Translations under genes and position numbers: made by a program
Notes under the pieces: generated by a model
Told to the model about the DNA's origin: nothing
The model's database searches: none
The model's input: only the letters and a program-made list of their open reading frames with translations
Shown: piece by piece, positions 18,835 to 28,898 of the stretch
Numbering within the stretch: position 1 is the first letter of the stretch
Layout: each line of letters starts with the position of its first letter
Assembly (NCBI GenBank): GCA_000824785.1
Contig: CCNB01000011.1
Span: 13,278 to 77,277, forward strand
Origin: Mesorhizobium plurifarium
GTDB lineage: Bacteria; Pseudomonadota; Alphaproteobacteria; Rhizobiales; Rhizobiaceae
Direction: 5' to 3'
DNA: 64,000 nucleotides

Positions 18835-20187
18835 TCAAACGCGCTTGCGATAGAGGGTGTCGAGCCACACCGCGATCACCAGCACTGCGCCCACGACGAT
18901 GCTCTGCAGCGGCGAGTCGACGCCGAGCAGCACCATGCCGGACTGCAGCGACTGCATCAGCAGCGCGCCGAGCATGGCGCCGAGCACGGTTCCGGACCCG
19001 CCGGCAAGCGAGGTGCCGCCGATGACGGCCGCGGCGATGACCAGCAGCTCGTCCAGCGTGCCGAGCGCATTGGTGGACGAATTCTGCCTGGCCGACGAGA
19101 TCGCCGCCGCGATCGTCGCCAGCACGCCCATGATCATGAACACCTTCATGGTGATCCAGCGCGTGTTGATGCCGGCGAGGTTGGCCGCTTCCGGATTGCC
19201 GCCGATGGCGAAGACATAGCGGCCGAAGCGCGTGCGCTTGGTGACGAAGGTCATGATCAGGCCGACGGCGACCGCCATCAGCACCGGGATGGCGATGCCA
19301 TGCGCGATGAACAGCCCGCCCTCGGGCACGGTGATGTTGTTGGCTGCGGCGTAGCGGTTCACGATGCCGACTGGCCACGGGTAGGAGTTGGCGAGCCACA
19401 CCGCGCCCAGGATGATCGCGCAGGTGACCGTGGCAAGCAGCGTCTCGGCCCATACGGGGCGCAGAGGGAAGCGGAAGCGCTTGCGCTGCACGCGGCCGTT
19501 GAAATGCATGAAAATCACGGCCAGGCAGGCGACGATGCCGACGGCCCAGCTCCATTTGGCGCCGATCGAGCCCGCCGGACCGCCGCCCATCAACTGGAAG
19601 GTGGCGTCGAGCGGCGCAACGGTCTGGCCGCTGGTGACCCACCAGGCAGCGCCCCGCCATACCAGCAATCCGCCAAGCGTGACGATGAAGGCCGGCACTT
19701 CGAGATAGGCGATGATGAAACCCTGGAAGGCGCCGATGATGAGGCCGAGCGCCAGGCCGATCAGCAATGCCAGGACCCAGATCCACGGGTTGCCGAGCTC
19801 AAGCCCGACGAAGCGAACCAGGAAATGCGCCTGGGCGAAGCCCATGACCATGCCGATCACCCCTTCGGCCGATCCGACCGACAGGTCGATGTTGCGCATG
19901 ACGATGACCAGCACCATGCCGGAAGCCATGATCGCCACGGCCGACGTCTGCACCGACAGGTTCCAGAGATTGCGCGGCGTGAGGAAGGTGCGGCTGTCGA
20001 AGTCGAGCGGGTTGACGCCAAGCCGCAGGCTGGAGATCACATGCAGCCCGACCCAGATCAGGAGCAGCGCGCCGATCATGCCGAGCATGCGGGTGTCGAG
20101 CTCGGTCGCCTTCAGGAACCGGGCGACAGTGCCGAGTTCCGACGCGCGCGCGGTGTCCGCCGGTTGCGTGGACGTCGTGTCGGTCAT
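18835..20187 (-). CDS. xylH: Xylose-type ABC transporter permease
   Basis: A 450-residue permease of the BPD_transp_2 family with about 10-12 hydrophobic helices and the conserved [22 protein letters not shown] segment near the C-terminus. Length is greater than RbsC-type permeases and matches XylH. GGAGGAAATC precedes the ATG at 20187. It lies between the binding protein and ATPase genes. Xylose is the best guess; another monosaccharide cannot be excluded. Confidence 0.88.
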   Translation of the reverse strand: MTDTTSTQPADTARASELGTVARFLKATELDTRMLGMIGALLLIWVGLHVISSLRLGVNPLDFDSRTFLTPRNLWNLSVQTSAVAIMASGMVLVIVMRNIDLSVGSAEGVIGMVMGFAQAHFLVRFVGLELGNPWIWVLALLIGLALGLIIGAFQGFIIAYLEVPAFIVTLGGLLVWRGAAWWVTSGQTVAPLDATFQLMGGGPAGSIGAKWSWAVGIVACLAVIFMHFNGRVQRKRFRFPLRPVWAETLLATVTCAIILGAVWLANSYPWPVGIVNRYAAANNITVPEGGLFIAHGIAIPVLMAVAVGLIMTFVTKRTRFGRYVFAIGGNPEAANLAGINTRWITMKVFMIMGVLATIAAAISSARQNSSTNALGTLDELLVIAAAVIGGTSLAGGSGTVLGAMLGALLMQSLQSGMVLLGVDSPLQSIVVGAVLVIAVWLDTLYRKRV

Positions 20188-20278
20188 GATTTCCTCCGAC
20201 GGCTGCCGTCTGGCGCGGATGCCGGAACTCAGCCTTGAAGCTATCCGCCTGAGGCGGAACCGCAAATCTTTGAGAGAA

Positions 20279-20302
20279 CGCCGCGGCTTTCAGGCCGCGG
20301 CG
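20279..20302. terminator. Intercistronic hairpin between xylF and xylH
   Basis: CGCCGCGGC (20279-20287) and GCCGCGGCG (20294-20302) form a perfect 9-base stem with a 6-base loop right after the binding-protein gene. It is not followed by a strong T run. It probably protects or attenuates the transcript so that the binding protein is made in excess. Confidence 0.65.
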
Positions 20303-20331
20303 CAAGGATTGTGGTCGAGCGTCGGCAAAGC

Positions 20332-21372
20332 TTAGTTGCAAACCTTGACGCCGCCGGCGGGCACGCCCGCGCAGACTTCGTCCTTCTTGATCCAGCCGGC
20401 GTCGATGACGACGTTGAGATTGTCCTTGGTGATCGCGATCGGGGTCAGGAACAGCGACTTGACGGTGTTGCCGCCGGGCGTCGTGAAGTCCTTGGCGCCG
20501 GCGATGTCGCCCATCTTCTTGCCGTCGGCGAGCTGCGAGGCGATCTCGGCGGCGTTCTTGCCAAGCTCGCGCGCGTCCTTCCACAGCGACACGGTCTGCG
20601 TGCCGAGTGCGATGCGGTTGAGCGCCGCGTGGTCACCGTCCTGGCCGGAGACCGGAACGGTGCCGGCCAAGCCTTGCGCCGTCAGCGCCGCGACGACGCC
20701 GCCGGCGGTGCCGTCATTGGCAGCGACGACCGCGTCGACCTTGTTGTCGTTGGCGGTCAGGAACTGCTCCATGTTCTTCTGCGCGTTGGCAGGCAGCCAG
20801 CCGTCGGTGTAGGCCTCGCCGACATTCTTGATCTTGCCGCTGTCGATCGCGTCCTTCAGCACTTCCATGGAGCCCGAAAACAGGAAGTCGGCGTTCGGAT
20901 CGGAACCCGAGCCCTTGATGAAGACGTAGTTGCCTTCGGGCTTGGCCTTGAACACCTCGCGGGCCTGCATGCGCCCGACTTCCTTGTTGTCGAAGGTCAG
21001 GTAGAACACGTCCTTGTTCTCGATCAGGCGGTCGTAGCCGACAACCGGGATGCCTTCGTCGAGCGCCTTCTGCACCGCCGGACCGATCGCCGAAGCGTCC
21101 TGCGCCAGGATGATCAGCGCGTTGGCGCCCTGCGAGATCAGGCTCTCGACGTCCGTGAGCTGTTTGCCCGGATTGGACTGCGCGTCGGCCGAAATATACT
21201 TGTCGCCGGCGGCCTCGATGGCGGCCTTCATCGCCGCTTCGTCGGTCTTCCAGCGCTCTTCCTGGAAATTCGACCACGAGACGCCGATCACCTTGTCCTT
21301 CGCCTCGGCGACCGACGCCAGCGTCAGCGACATGGCAACGCCCGCCAGGATGGCGGCTGCGAATTTCTTCAT
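20332..21372 (-). CDS. xylF: D-xylose-type ABC transporter substrate-binding protein
   Basis: A 346-residue periplasmic protein with a signal peptide ([24 protein letters not shown] split at about residue 24). The type I periplasmic fold is evident from [14 protein letters not shown], the ALIILAQD strand, the GYDRLIEN hinge segment and VSGQDGD near residue 246. These match XylF-class binding proteins. GGAGG precedes the ATG at 21372. First gene of the operon and separated from the permease by a hairpin; a ROK regulator gene is divergent. Confidence 0.9.
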   Translation of the reverse strand: MKKFAAAILAGVAMSLTLASVAEAKDKVIGVSWSNFQEERWKTDEAAMKAAIEAAGDKYISADAQSNPGKQLTDVESLISQGANALIILAQDASAIGPAVQKALDEGIPVVGYDRLIENKDVFYLTFDNKEVGRMQAREVFKAKPEGNYVFIKGSGSDPNADFLFSGSMEVLKDAIDSGKIKNVGEAYTDGWLPANAQKNMEQFLTANDNKVDAVVAANDGTAGGVVAALTAQGLAGTVPVSGQDGDHAALNRIALGTQTVSLWKDARELGKNAAEIASQLADGKKMGDIAGAKDFTTPGGNTVKSLFLTPIAITKDNLNVVIDAGWIKKDEVCAGVPAGGVKVCN

Positions 21373-21434
21373 GATATCCTCCCTGCGCCCCGTATGGCGC
21401 GACCCAGACTGGCCCGAAGGCCGGCACAGAGGCT

Positions 21435-21455
21435 TTTTTTCGAGCCTCGAAAAAA
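21435..21455. promoter_or_regulatory. Candidate ROK repressor operator 1
   Basis: TTTTTTCGA (21435-21443) and TCGAAAAAA (21447-21455) form a perfect 9-base inverted repeat around GCC, about 63 bases before xylF. Long A/T arms with CGA ends fit ROK-family (XylR/NagC-type) sites. Confidence 0.65.
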
Positions 21456-21517
21456 CACTGATCCAACGCTGTGCCGCTGTCAACTCGGATTCTGATGGTT
21501 TTTGAGGTGCTGCGGAC

Positions 21518-21540
21518 TTTTTTTCGAGCTCCGCAATAAA
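21518..21540. promoter_or_regulatory. Candidate ROK repressor operator 2
   Basis: TTTTTTTCGAG followed by CTCCGCAATAAA, a degenerate version of operator 1 with one strong half-site, about 100 bases before the ROK gene. Two sites 83 bases apart could allow looping between the divergent promoters. Confidence 0.5.
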
Positions 21541-21638
21541 TAATGACAGCGTCGGGAGCTTCTGCCAGTATCCCTAGCATGTCACCGGCGGCCCATGGCA
21601 TCATCAAGCCGTGATGACCAGGAGGAATACTTCAGCCA

Positions 21639-22874
21639 ATGTCGGTCGGAATCCGCCACGACGATCTGCGCCGGCGCAACCGCGCCATGGTGATTTCGGC
21701 CGTGCGCCGCGCCGGTCAGCCATCGCGGACGGAGATCGCAGCCACCACCGGGCTCAGCCACTCGACCATTTCGGCGATTTCCGCCGATCTGATCCAGGAA
21801 GGCATTCTCACCGAAAGCAAGGCCAGCGAGCCGACGGCGTTGAAACGCGGCCGGCCGCAGATCGGCCTGGCGCTCAACCCCGAAGCCGCCGCGGTGCTGA
21901 CCGTGGTGTTGTCGCTGAATTTCCTGTCGGTCGCCGTCATCGACTATGCCGGCCAGGTGATTGCCGAGGAGCAGCAGCGCCTGGACACCCTTGTCATGCC
22001 GCGTGAAGAACTGATCGGCGAATGCATGGCGATCGTCCGGCGTCGGTTGCAGGATCCCGACCTCGACGTCGGCAGCGTCGCCCGCATCGCCATGGGTATC
22101 CAGGGCATTACCGATTCCCACGCGCGCGCCATGCTGTGGTCGCCGATCACGCCGCTGACCGACATTCCTTTTGCCGACATCCTCGAGAGGGAATTCGGCA
22201 TTCCAGCCACCATGGAAAACGACTGCAACATGATGGCGGTGGCGCTGCAGTGGCGTGACCCCAACCGCTATCGCGACAATTTCATCGCCATCCTGTTGTC
22301 GCACGGCATCGGCATGGGCCTGGTGCTGAAGGGCCAATTGTTCACCGGCACGCATTCGTCCGGCGGCGAGTTCGGGCACATGATCCACCGTCCGGGCGGC
22401 GCGCTTTGCCGCTGCGGCCGGCGCGGCTGCGTCGAAGCCTATGCCGGCAATTACGCCATCTGGCGCAGCGCCATGATGATAAGCGAGGACGCCGAGCCGA
22501 CCGACGTCGGCGACGCCGACATGCGCGCGCTTGCCGCCAAGGCCCGGCTCGAGGAAGGTCCCGAACGGGAAGCCTATCGCCGGGCCGGCGAGGCGCTGGG
22601 CTTCGGCCTCGGCAGCCTGTTCGCGCTCATCGATCCGGCGCCCGTCGCCATGGTCGGCGTCAGCGCGGCCGCCTTCGACCTGATCGAGCCAGCGCTGAGG
22701 AAGGCGATCGCCCAGACCGCCGGCGGCCAGCATTCGGAATCGATCTCCTTCGACACCGAGCCGAACGAGCTGCCGCTGATCCGCGAAGGCTGCGCCATGC
22801 GCGCGCTGACCTTCGTCGACCAGGAGATTTTCGCGCCGGGGGTTCAGGCAAGAGCGGGCAAGCACGTCGCATAA
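21639..22874 (+). CDS. ROK-family transcriptional repressor (XylR-like)
   Basis: A 411-residue regulator with an N-terminal winged helix (PSRTEIAATTGLSHSTISAIS near residues 28-48) and a C-terminal ROK sugar-kinase-like domain. The zinc site is present as CRCGRRGCVEAYAG near residue 256, and GIGMGLVLKGQLFTG precedes it. ROK repressors release DNA on binding their sugar. Being divergent from the xylose-type transporter, it is the likely regulator of it and of itself. AGGAGG lies rather far (about 12 bases) before the ATG. Confidence 0.9.
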   Translation: MSVGIRHDDLRRRNRAMVISAVRRAGQPSRTEIAATTGLSHSTISAISADLIQEGILTESKASEPTALKRGRPQIGLALNPEAAAVLTVVLSLNFLSVAVIDYAGQVIAEEQQRLDTLVMPREELIGECMAIVRRRLQDPDLDVGSVARIAMGIQGITDSHARAMLWSPITPLTDIPFADILEREFGIPATMENDCNMMAVALQWRDPNRYRDNFIAILLSHGIGMGLVLKGQLFTGTHSSGGEFGHMIHRPGGALCRCGRRGCVEAYAGNYAIWRSAMMISEDAEPTDVGDADMRALAAKARLEEGPEREAYRRAGEALGFGLGSLFALIDPAPVAMVGVSAAAFDLIEPALRKAIAQTAGGQHSESISFDTEPNELPLIREGCAMRALTFVDQEIFAPGVQARAGKHVA

Positions 22875-22940
22875 GCCGCTTTGAGTGATCGTTGGTTTCG
22901 AGTGTCCCGCTGGACACCGGAGATTAGCGAAGGCCCCGAA

Positions 22941-23130
22941 GCTTCGTCATTCCAGGGCGGAGCAGGAGCGAAGCTCCGTCGCGGAGACCCTGGAATCCAT
23001 TCCGTTACCTCGGACGTCGGGCGCAGCCGAGCAGAATTCCGCACCGCCGCGGCGCGTCGAAGTCACGGAATGGATCCTCGGGTCTGCGCTGCGTCGCTTC
23101 GCTCCTTGCTCCGCCCGTGGATGACGAAGC
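22941..23130. repeat. 190-base palindromic intergenic element
   Basis: Terminal 10-mers GCTTCGTCAT (22941-22950) and ATGACGAAGC (23121-23130) are exact inverses. Further in, CGGAGCAGGAGCGAAGC pairs with GCTTCGCTCCTTGCTCCG, and GGAATCCATTCCGT pairs with ACGGAATGGATCC. The whole element could fold as one long hairpin. It fills the 332-base gap between the ROK gene and phoB and contains no credible gene. Confidence 0.8.
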
Positions 23131-23206
23131 AAGAGCGTCCTGGCCAATCGCCAACGCATGCGATCCGCTGTCGGAGGCACCAAACCGTCAGCGCTTCCAC
23201 ACGGAC

Positions 23207-23896
23207 CTAATCCTCCCGGATCGCATACCCCGCCCCGCGGATGGTGCGGATGACGTCGGGCATGCGGCCGTTGTTGACGGCCTTGCGCAGGCGGCCGACA
23301 TGGACGTCCACGGTGCGCTCGTCGATATAGATCGTCTCGCCCCAGACATTGTCGAGCAGCTGGCTGCGCGAGAACACGCGGCCGGGGTGGCGCATCATGA
23401 ATTCGAGCAGCCGGAACTCGGTCGGGCCGAGCCTGATCTCGCTCTTCTTGCGGTAGACGCGATGCGATTCGCGGTCGAGCACGATGTCGCCGACCTTGAG
23501 CACGCTGGACAGCACCTCAGGCTTGGCGCGGCGCAGCAGCGCCTTGACGCGGGCCATGAACTCCGGCGTCGAGAACGGCTTGACCAGATAGTCGTCGGCG
23601 CCGGTCGAAAGGCCGCGCACGCGGTCGCTTTCCTCGCCGCGCGCCGTCAGCATGATGATCGGCAGCCGCTCGGTTTCGGGCCGCATCCTGAGGCGCCGGC
23701 AAAGCTCGATGCCGGACACCGCCGGCACCATCCAGTCGAGCACGAGCAGGTCGGGAACGTTTTCCTGAAGGCGGATTTCGGCCTCGTCGCCGCGGGTCAC
23801 CACTTCGACCTGGTAACCCTCGGATTCGAGATTGTAGCGGAGCAGCACCCCCAGCGGCTCCTCGTCCTCCACCACCATGATGCGTGGCGCAATCAT
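23207..23896 (-). CDS. phoB: Phosphate regulon response regulator PhoB
   Basis: A 229-residue OmpR/PhoB regulator. The receiver has the acidic pair VVEDEEP, phosphoacceptor Asp54 in VLDWMVP, and Lys in LVKPFSTPE. The winged-helix domain has RVFSRSQLLDNVWGETIYIDERTVDVHVGRLR in parts matching PhoB. The ATG at 23896 was chosen because a longer frame overlaps phoU. Last gene of pstSCAB-phoU-phoB; phoR is not in the window. Confidence 0.95.
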   Translation of the reverse strand: MIAPRIMVVEDEEPLGVLLRYNLESEGYQVEVVTRGDEAEIRLQENVPDLLVLDWMVPAVSGIELCRRLRMRPETERLPIIMLTARGEESDRVRGLSTGADDYLVKPFSTPEFMARVKALLRRAKPEVLSSVLKVGDIVLDRESHRVYRKKSEIRLGPTEFRLLEFMMRHPGRVFSRSQLLDNVWGETIYIDERTVDVHVGRLRKAVNNGRMPDVIRTIRGAGYAIRED

Positions 23897-23913
23897 CGGG
23901 GTAACCTTTTCCG

Positions 23914-24621
23914 TCAGGCCGCCGGCGCCGACATTGCCGTCTCGTCCTGCTTCGGACGGTTGGCGGGCAATTGCGTGCCGGTCAACACATAGTAGGCGTT
24001 CTCGGCGATGTTGGTCACATGGTCGCCGATGCGCTCGAGGTTCTTGGCGCAGAACAGAAGATGCGTGCAAGCGGTGATGTTGCGCGGATCCTCCATCATA
24101 TAGGTCAACAGCTCGCGGAAGACGGATGTGTATTTGACGTCGATGCGTTCGTCGTCGTTGCGAAGCTTGGCCAGCGCCGTGGCATCGCCCACCGTATATT
24201 CCTGGATCACGCCCTGGACCTGGATCAGCACCATCTGCGCCATGGAATCGATCGAATGCGTGAGGTCGCGCGGCGCGGCGCTGACGCCGACCGAGCCGAC
24301 GCGCTTGGCGATGTTCTTGGCGAGATCGCCGATGCGCTCGAGGTCGCCCGCCATGCGGATCGCTCCGACCACGCTGCGCAGGTCGTCGGCCATCGGCTGG
24401 CGCTTGGCGATCAGCGTGATGGCGCGGTCGTCGAGCTCGCGCTGCCTTGCGTCCATGATGGCGTCGTCGGAGACGACGCGCTGCGCCAGCGCATTGTCGC
24501 TTTCGAGCAGCGCCCTGGTCGAGGCGCCGACCATCGAGGCGGCAAGGTCGCCCATGTCGTTGATGAGCCGGCTGATCTGCCTCAGATCCTCATCGAAGGA
24601 GGCGACGGTATGTTCGGCCAT
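23914..24621 (-). CDS. phoU: Phosphate signalling protein PhoU
   Basis: A 235-residue all-helical protein with two PhoU repeats (about residues 20-110 and 125-210), each with the conserved ERIGDLAKNIAKR or ERIGDHVTNIAEN metal-binding helix. PhoU links the Pst transporter to the PhoR kinase and dampens uptake. It lies between pstB and phoB, 17 bases before the latter. Confidence 0.95.
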   Translation of the reverse strand: MAEHTVASFDEDLRQISRLINDMGDLAASMVGASTRALLESDNALAQRVVSDDAIMDARQRELDDRAITLIAKRQPMADDLRSVVGAIRMAGDLERIGDLAKNIAKRVGSVGVSAAPRDLTHSIDSMAQMVLIQVQGVIQEYTVGDATALAKLRNDDERIDVKYTSVFRELLTYMMEDPRNITACTHLLFCAKNLERIGDHVTNIAENAYYVLTGTQLPANRPKQDETAMSAPAA

Positions 24622-24641
24622 GATGATGTCCTCGTATGTCT

Positions 24642-25445
24642 TCAGCCGAAGCGGCCGGTGATGTAGTCCTGGGTGCGCTTCTCGCGAGGCGAGGTGAAGA
24701 TCTTCTCGGTCCGGTCAAACTCCACCAGCTCGCCCAGATACATGAACGCCGTCTGCCGCGAGACGCGCGCCGCCTGCTGCATGTTGTGGGTGACGATGAC
24801 GATCGTATAGTCGGCCTGCAATTCGTCGATCAGCTCCTCGATCTTGGCCGTCGACAGCGGATCGAGCGCCGAGGCCGGCTCGTCGAGCAGGATGACCTCG
24901 GGCTTGACCGCCACGGTGCGGGCGATGCACAGGCGCTGCTGCTGACCGCCCGAAAGGCTGAGCCCGCTGGCGTTGAGCTTGTCCTTGACTTCGCTCCACA
25001 GCGCGGCGCGCTTCAGCGCCTGCTCGACGCGGCTGTCCATCTCGGCCTTGCTGATCTTCTCATAGAGCCTGACGCCGAAGGCGATGTTTTCATAGATCGA
25101 CATCGGGAACGGCGTCGGCTTCTGGAACACCATGCCGATCTTGGTCCTGAGAAGGTTGAGGTCCTGCGAGCGGTCGAGGATGTTCTTGCCGTCGAGCAGC
25201 ACCTGGCCCTCGGCGCTCTGCTTCGGATAGAGCTCGTAGATGCGGTTGAGCACGCGCAGCAGCGTCGACTTTCCGCAGCCCGACGGGCCGATGAAGGCCG
25301 TCACGCTGCGCTCGGGCAGGGACAGGTTGATGTCCTTCAGCGCCTTCGACTGGCCATAGTAGAAGTTGAGGTTCTTGACCTCGATCTTGGCCTTCTCGAC
25401 GGTCGTCTCGGCTACGTTCAGGTCGGTGGACAACATCGGTTTCAT
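24642..25445 (-). CDS. pstB: Phosphate ABC transporter ATP-binding protein PstB
   Basis: A 267-residue ATPase with Walker [10 protein letters not shown] near residue 52, signature LSGGQQQRL near residue 162, Walker [14 protein letters not shown] near residue 182, and [12 protein letters not shown]. The PstB-type IYENIAFG segment is present. I chose the ATG at 25445, which overlaps the pstA stop by 4 bases (ATGA), the usual coupling. Confidence 0.95.
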   Translation of the reverse strand: MKPMLSTDLNVAETTVEKAKIEVKNLNFYYGQSKALKDINLSLPERSVTAFIGPSGCGKSTLLRVLNRIYELYPKQSAEGQVLLDGKNILDRSQDLNLLRTKIGMVFQKPTPFPMSIYENIAFGVRLYEKISKAEMDSRVEQALKRAALWSEVKDKLNASGLSLSGGQQQRLCIARTVAVKPEVILLDEPASALDPLSTAKIEELIDELQADYTIVIVTHNMQQAARVSRQTAFMYLGELVEFDRTEKIFTSPREKRTQDYITGRFG

Positions 25446-26293
25446 CTGTCCTCTCTGCGTCCGGTCAGGCTGCGGGCGAAGATGCTCAGCCCGAGAACCG
25501 TCAGGGTGATTATGAGTGCGCCCGTCCAGGCCAGCTGCTGCCATTCCTCGTAAGGGCTGAGAGCGAACTGGAAGATGGTCACCGGCAGGCTGGCCATCGG
25601 GGCATTGAGATTGCTCGACCAGAACTGGTTGTTGAGCGCGGTAAAGAGAAGCGGCGCCGTCTCGCCGGAGATGCGCGCGATTGCCAAAAGGATGCCCGTG
25701 ACGATGCCGGAGAGCGCCGCGCGGTAGGCGACGGAGCGGATCACCACCCAGCGCGGCGCGCCGATTGCCGTGCCCGCTTCGCGCAACGCGTTGGGCACAA
25801 GGTTCAGCATGTCCTCGGTGGTGCGCACCACGACGGGGATCACCAGGATCGACAGCGCGACGGCGCCGGCAATCGCGGAGAAGTGCCCCATCGGCCGCAC
25901 CATCAGCTCATAGACGAACAGGCCGATGATGATCGAAGGCGCCGACAACAGGATGTCGTTGATGAAGCGCACCACGGTGGTGAGCCGCGAGAAGCGTCCG
26001 TACTCGGCCATGTAGGTGCCGGCCAGCACGCCGATCGGCGTGCCGACGATAATGCCGATGACGGTCATCACGATGCTGCCGTAGATGGCGTTGAGCAGGC
26101 CGCCGGCATCGCCGGGCGGCGGCGTCATTTCAGTGAACACGGCCAGGTTCACCCCGGAGAGCCCCTTGTAGAGCAGCGCGCCGAGGATCAGCGCCAGCCA
26201 TGCCAGGCCGATGCCAGCCGCGATGACGCACAGCGCCATCATCACGGCATTCTTGCGCTTGCGGCTTTGGTGAAGCGATTGGGCAGTCGACAT
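25442..26293 (-). CDS. pstA: Phosphate ABC transporter permease PstA
   Basis: A 283-residue inner-membrane permease with six predicted helices and the inner-membrane-component loop [25 protein letters not shown] split about residues 185-209 (EAA motif). It is coupled to both pstC (3-base gap) and pstB (4-base overlap). Confidence 0.93.
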   Translation of the reverse strand: MSTAQSLHQSRKRKNAVMMALCVIAAGIGLAWLALILGALLYKGLSGVNLAVFTEMTPPPGDAGGLLNAIYGSIVMTVIGIIVGTPIGVLAGTYMAEYGRFSRLTTVVRFINDILLSAPSIIIGLFVYELMVRPMGHFSAIAGAVALSILVIPVVVRTTEDMLNLVPNALREAGTAIGAPRWVVIRSVAYRAALSGIVTGILLAIARISGETAPLLFTALNNQFWSSNLNAPMASLPVTIFQFALSPYEEWQQLAWTGALIITLTVLGLSIFARSLTGRREDR

Positions 26294-26296
26294 CGG

Positions 26297-27283
26297 TCAG
26301 GCTCCCGTGCGGCTATCGATGCGCAACAGCATGTAGCGTGCCAGCGCGAGGATGACGAAGGTGATGATGAACAGGATCAGGCCGAGCGACACCAGCGAGG
26401 ATGTATAGAGATCGCCGTCGGCTTCGGTGAATTCGTTGGCGATGGTCGCCGAGATCGTCGTGCCCGGCGCGAACAGTGAGGCGCTGATGCGGTGCGCGTT
26501 GCCGATGACGAAGGTGACGGCCATCGTCTCGCCGAGCGCGCGGCCGAGGCCGAGCATGACGCCGCCCATGATGCCGACGCGGGTGTAGGGGATGACGACG
26601 CGCCGGGTCACTTCCCAGGTCGTGCAGCCGATGCCGTAGGCCGATTCCTTCAGCACCGCCGGCACCGTGTCGAACACGTCCTTGGTGATTGAGGTGATGA
26701 AGGGCAGCACCATGATGGCGAGGATCAGCGACGAGGTCAGCAGGCCGATGCCGTAGGGCGGACCGGCAAACAGGCTGGAGAGGCCGGGGACGCCCTTGAA
26801 CAGCCAGATGATGAAGGGCTGGACCGTCGTCTGCAGGAACGGCGCGAAGACGAACAGGCCCCAGATGCCGTAGATGATCGAAGGAATGCCGGCGAGCAGC
26901 TCGACCGCGATGCCGATCGGACGCCTGAGCGGGCGCGGGCAAAGCTCGGTCAGGAAGACGGCGATGCCGATGCCGATCGGCACGGCGATGAGTATGGCGA
27001 TGGCCGAGGTGACGATGGTGCCGTAGATGGGCGCGAGCGCGCCGAAATTCTCGGTGACCGGGTTCCAGGATTCGGTGGTCAGGAAGGAGAAGCCGAATTT
27101 CGACAGCGCCTGCCACGAGCCGGCGACCAGCGAGATCGCGACGCCGCCGAGCAGAACCAGCACGAGGATGGCGGAGGCGCGCGTGGCCGCCCGGAAGACC
27201 ATATCGGTGACGGCGAAGCGGCGCACCGTCGCTTCCCTGGTCCGCATGGCGGATGATGTCGCGGCTTCGGAAACGGCTGTCAT
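26297..27283 (-). CDS. pstC: Phosphate ABC transporter permease PstC
   Basis: A 328-residue permease with six helices and the EAA loop ESAYGIGCTTWEVTRRVVIP near residue 213. The LTTESWNPVTENFGALAPIYGT periplasmic segment is a PstC hallmark. The ATG at 27283 gives an N-terminal extension of about 30 residues; a GAGGGGCTC precedes it. Confidence 0.94.
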   Translation of the reverse strand: MTAVSEAATSSAMRTREATVRRFAVTDMVFRAATRASAILVLVLLGGVAISLVAGSWQALSKFGFSFLTTESWNPVTENFGALAPIYGTIVTSAIAILIAVPIGIGIAVFLTELCPRPLRRPIGIAVELLAGIPSIIYGIWGLFVFAPFLQTTVQPFIIWLFKGVPGLSSLFAGPPYGIGLLTSSLILAIMVLPFITSITKDVFDTVPAVLKESAYGIGCTTWEVTRRVVIPYTRVGIMGGVMLGLGRALGETMAVTFVIGNAHRISASLFAPGTTISATIANEFTEADGDLYTSSLVSLGLILFIITFVILALARYMLLRIDSRTGA

Positions 27284-27309
27284 TGAGCCCCTCGCATTCG
27301 AAAGAGACA

Positions 27310-27332
27310 GGAGGGCGCCGGAAGCGCCCTCC
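27310..27332. terminator. Intercistronic hairpin between pstS and pstC
   Basis: GGAGGGCGC (27310-27318) and GCGCCCTCC (27324-27332) make a perfect 9-base stem with a 5-base loop just after pstS. It probably lowers read-through or protects pstS mRNA, giving excess binding protein. Confidence 0.7.
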
Positions 27333-27346
27333 CTTGTTCGTCAGAA

Positions 27347-28405
27347 TTACATGCCGGAATAGAGCGGCTTGCCGTTCGCGTCGACGATGTCCTTGCTCCA
27401 CATTTCCTCGACGCTCTTCACGACGGCGTCGGGCATCGGAACATAGTCCAGACTGGCGGCCAGCTCGTCGCCCTTGGCGTAGGACCAGGCGAAGAACTTG
27501 AGCGCTTCGGTCGTGGCCGCCGCGTCGTCTGGCTTCTTGTAGACGAGGATCCAGGTGGCCGAGGTCATCGGCCAGGTTTCGGCGCCGGCCTGGTTGGCGA
27601 GGATGACGCCGTAACCCGGCTGCGAGCTCCAGTCGGCGTTGGCCGCGGCGGCCGAGAAGGCGGCGGCCGTCGGCTCGACCTTTTTGCCGTCCTTGTTGAT
27701 CAGGTCGGTATAGGTGAGCTTGTTCTGCTTGGCATAGGCGTATTCAACATAGCCGATCGCGCCGCCGGTCTGCGAGACGTTGTTGGCGACGCCTTCATTG
27801 CCCTTGGCGCCGATGCCAACCGGCCATTCGAGCGCGGTGTTGACACCGACCTTCGATTTCCAGTCGGCGCTGACGTCGGCCAGGTAGTAGCTGAAGTTGA
27901 ACGTGGTGCCCGAGCCGTCCGAACGGTGAACGACGGCGATCGCCTGGTCGGGCAGCTTGACGTCGGGGTTGAGCTTCTTGATCGCTTCGTCGTTCCAGTT
28001 GGTGATCTTGCCGGCGAAGATGTCGGCCAGCGTCGGACCGTCGAGCACCAGTTCGCCCGGCTTGACGCCTTCGAGGTTGACGACCGGAACGATGCCGCCC
28101 ATCACCATCGGGAACTGCGCGAGCCCGGTGGAGTCGAGATCCTCGCCCTTCAGCGGCGCGTCGGAAGCGCCGAAGGTCACGGTCTTGGCCTTGATCTGCT
28201 TGATGCCGCCGCCGGAGCCGATCGACTGATAGTTGAGACCGATGCCAGTCTCCTTCTTGTAGGCGTCGGCCCACTTCGCATAGATCGGATAGGGGAAGGT
28301 GGCGCCGGCGCCGGAGATGTCGGCAGCCATCGCGGCGGCCATGCTAAGGGTTGATGCCGCAGCCATTGCAATCGCAACGGCCGCCGAGCGGATGAAATGT
28401 CTCAT
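27347..28405 (-). CDS. pstS: Phosphate-binding protein PstS
   Basis: A 352-residue periplasmic protein with a signal peptide (hydrophobic residues 8-26, cleavage after AMAA). Phosphate contacts are visible in [11 protein letters not shown] near residue 30, GSGGGIKQI near residue 63 and [10 protein letters not shown] near residue 160. First gene of the Pst operon, with a Pho box about 78 bases upstream. Confidence 0.95.
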   Translation of the reverse strand: MRHFIRSAAVAIAMAAASTLSMAAAMAADISGAGATFPYPIYAKWADAYKKETGIGLNYQSIGSGGGIKQIKAKTVTFGASDAPLKGEDLDSTGLAQFPMVMGGIVPVVNLEGVKPGELVLDGPTLADIFAGKITNWNDEAIKKLNPDVKLPDQAIAVVHRSDGSGTTFNFSYYLADVSADWKSKVGVNTALEWPVGIGAKGNEGVANNVSQTGGAIGYVEYAYAKQNKLTYTDLINKDGKKVEPTAAAFSAAAANADWSSQPGYGVILANQAGAETWPMTSATWILVYKKPDDAAATTEALKFFAWSYAKGDELAASLDYVPMPDAVVKSVEEMWSKDIVDANGKPLYSGM

Positions 28406-28482
28406 GTGGCCTGCTCCTGTTCGGAAGATGGTCTTTCGGCACCCGTTCTATCGGCGCCCGGTCAGCGCAATAGCCCTCGATT

Positions 28483-28511
28483 ATTACAGTCGCATGACAG
28501 TTTCGTGTCAG
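28483..28511 (-). promoter_or_regulatory. Three-unit Pho box upstream of pstS
   Basis: On the minus strand CTGACAC-GAAA-CTGTCAT-GCGA-CTGTAAT, three 7-base PhoB half-sites at 11-base spacing (28511 down to 28483). The last two form a standard 18-base Pho box. It lies 78-106 bases before the pstS ATG, as expected for PhoB activation. Confidence 0.88.
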
Positions 28512-28624
28512 CCCGGTAACGCCTGAAAAGGGGCTGCCTGGAGAGGCCCGCGGCGGCCCCGAAGGACCGGCCGGAGTTTGCCGCGGAAATCAGCAACTTG
28601 TCTGGCTTTTGAAGCAAAATTTAT

Positions 28625-28652
28625 CCCGGCGGCCATGACCATGGCCGCCGGG
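28625..28652. terminator. Perfect 13-base stem hairpin in the pstS upstream gap
   Basis: CCCGGCGGCCATG (28625-28637) and CATGGCCGCCGGG (28640-28652) are exact inverses around AC. It is flanked by A/T-rich sequence on both sides, so it could terminate either way. It lies in a 600-base stretch without a credible gene. Confidence 0.6.
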
Positions 28653-28832
28653 AAATAAAATCCGGACGAGAGCGCGTTGCCTGAATGCCAGAGCGGATCA
28701 TGGCCTGGCCATCGCCGAAAACAGGTCCGTTGGGGTAGAGTCGACGCTGTTCCTTGTTGGCGGTCGCTGCTCCCGCCCGTAACCGAAGAGCGGAATCAAC
28801 AGCCGCATTGTCCGAGCTTGGTTTTTGCTTTG

Positions 28833-28854
28833 GTATGGTGCGATCGCACCATAC
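28833..28854. promoter_or_regulatory. Perfect 22-base palindrome, orphan operator
   Basis: GTATGGTGCGA (28833-28843) is followed directly by its exact inverse TCGCACCATAC (28844-28854). It has the look of a GntR- or TetR-type operator, but no gene starts within 150 bases on either strand. Apart from this, the hairpin at 28625, the Pho box and the repeat at 28899, I see nothing in 28406-29002. Confidence 0.55.
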
Positions 28855-28898
28855 GCATGCGTCAGTCTCTTGCCGCAGTCCTGCCCGCCAAATTCGTT

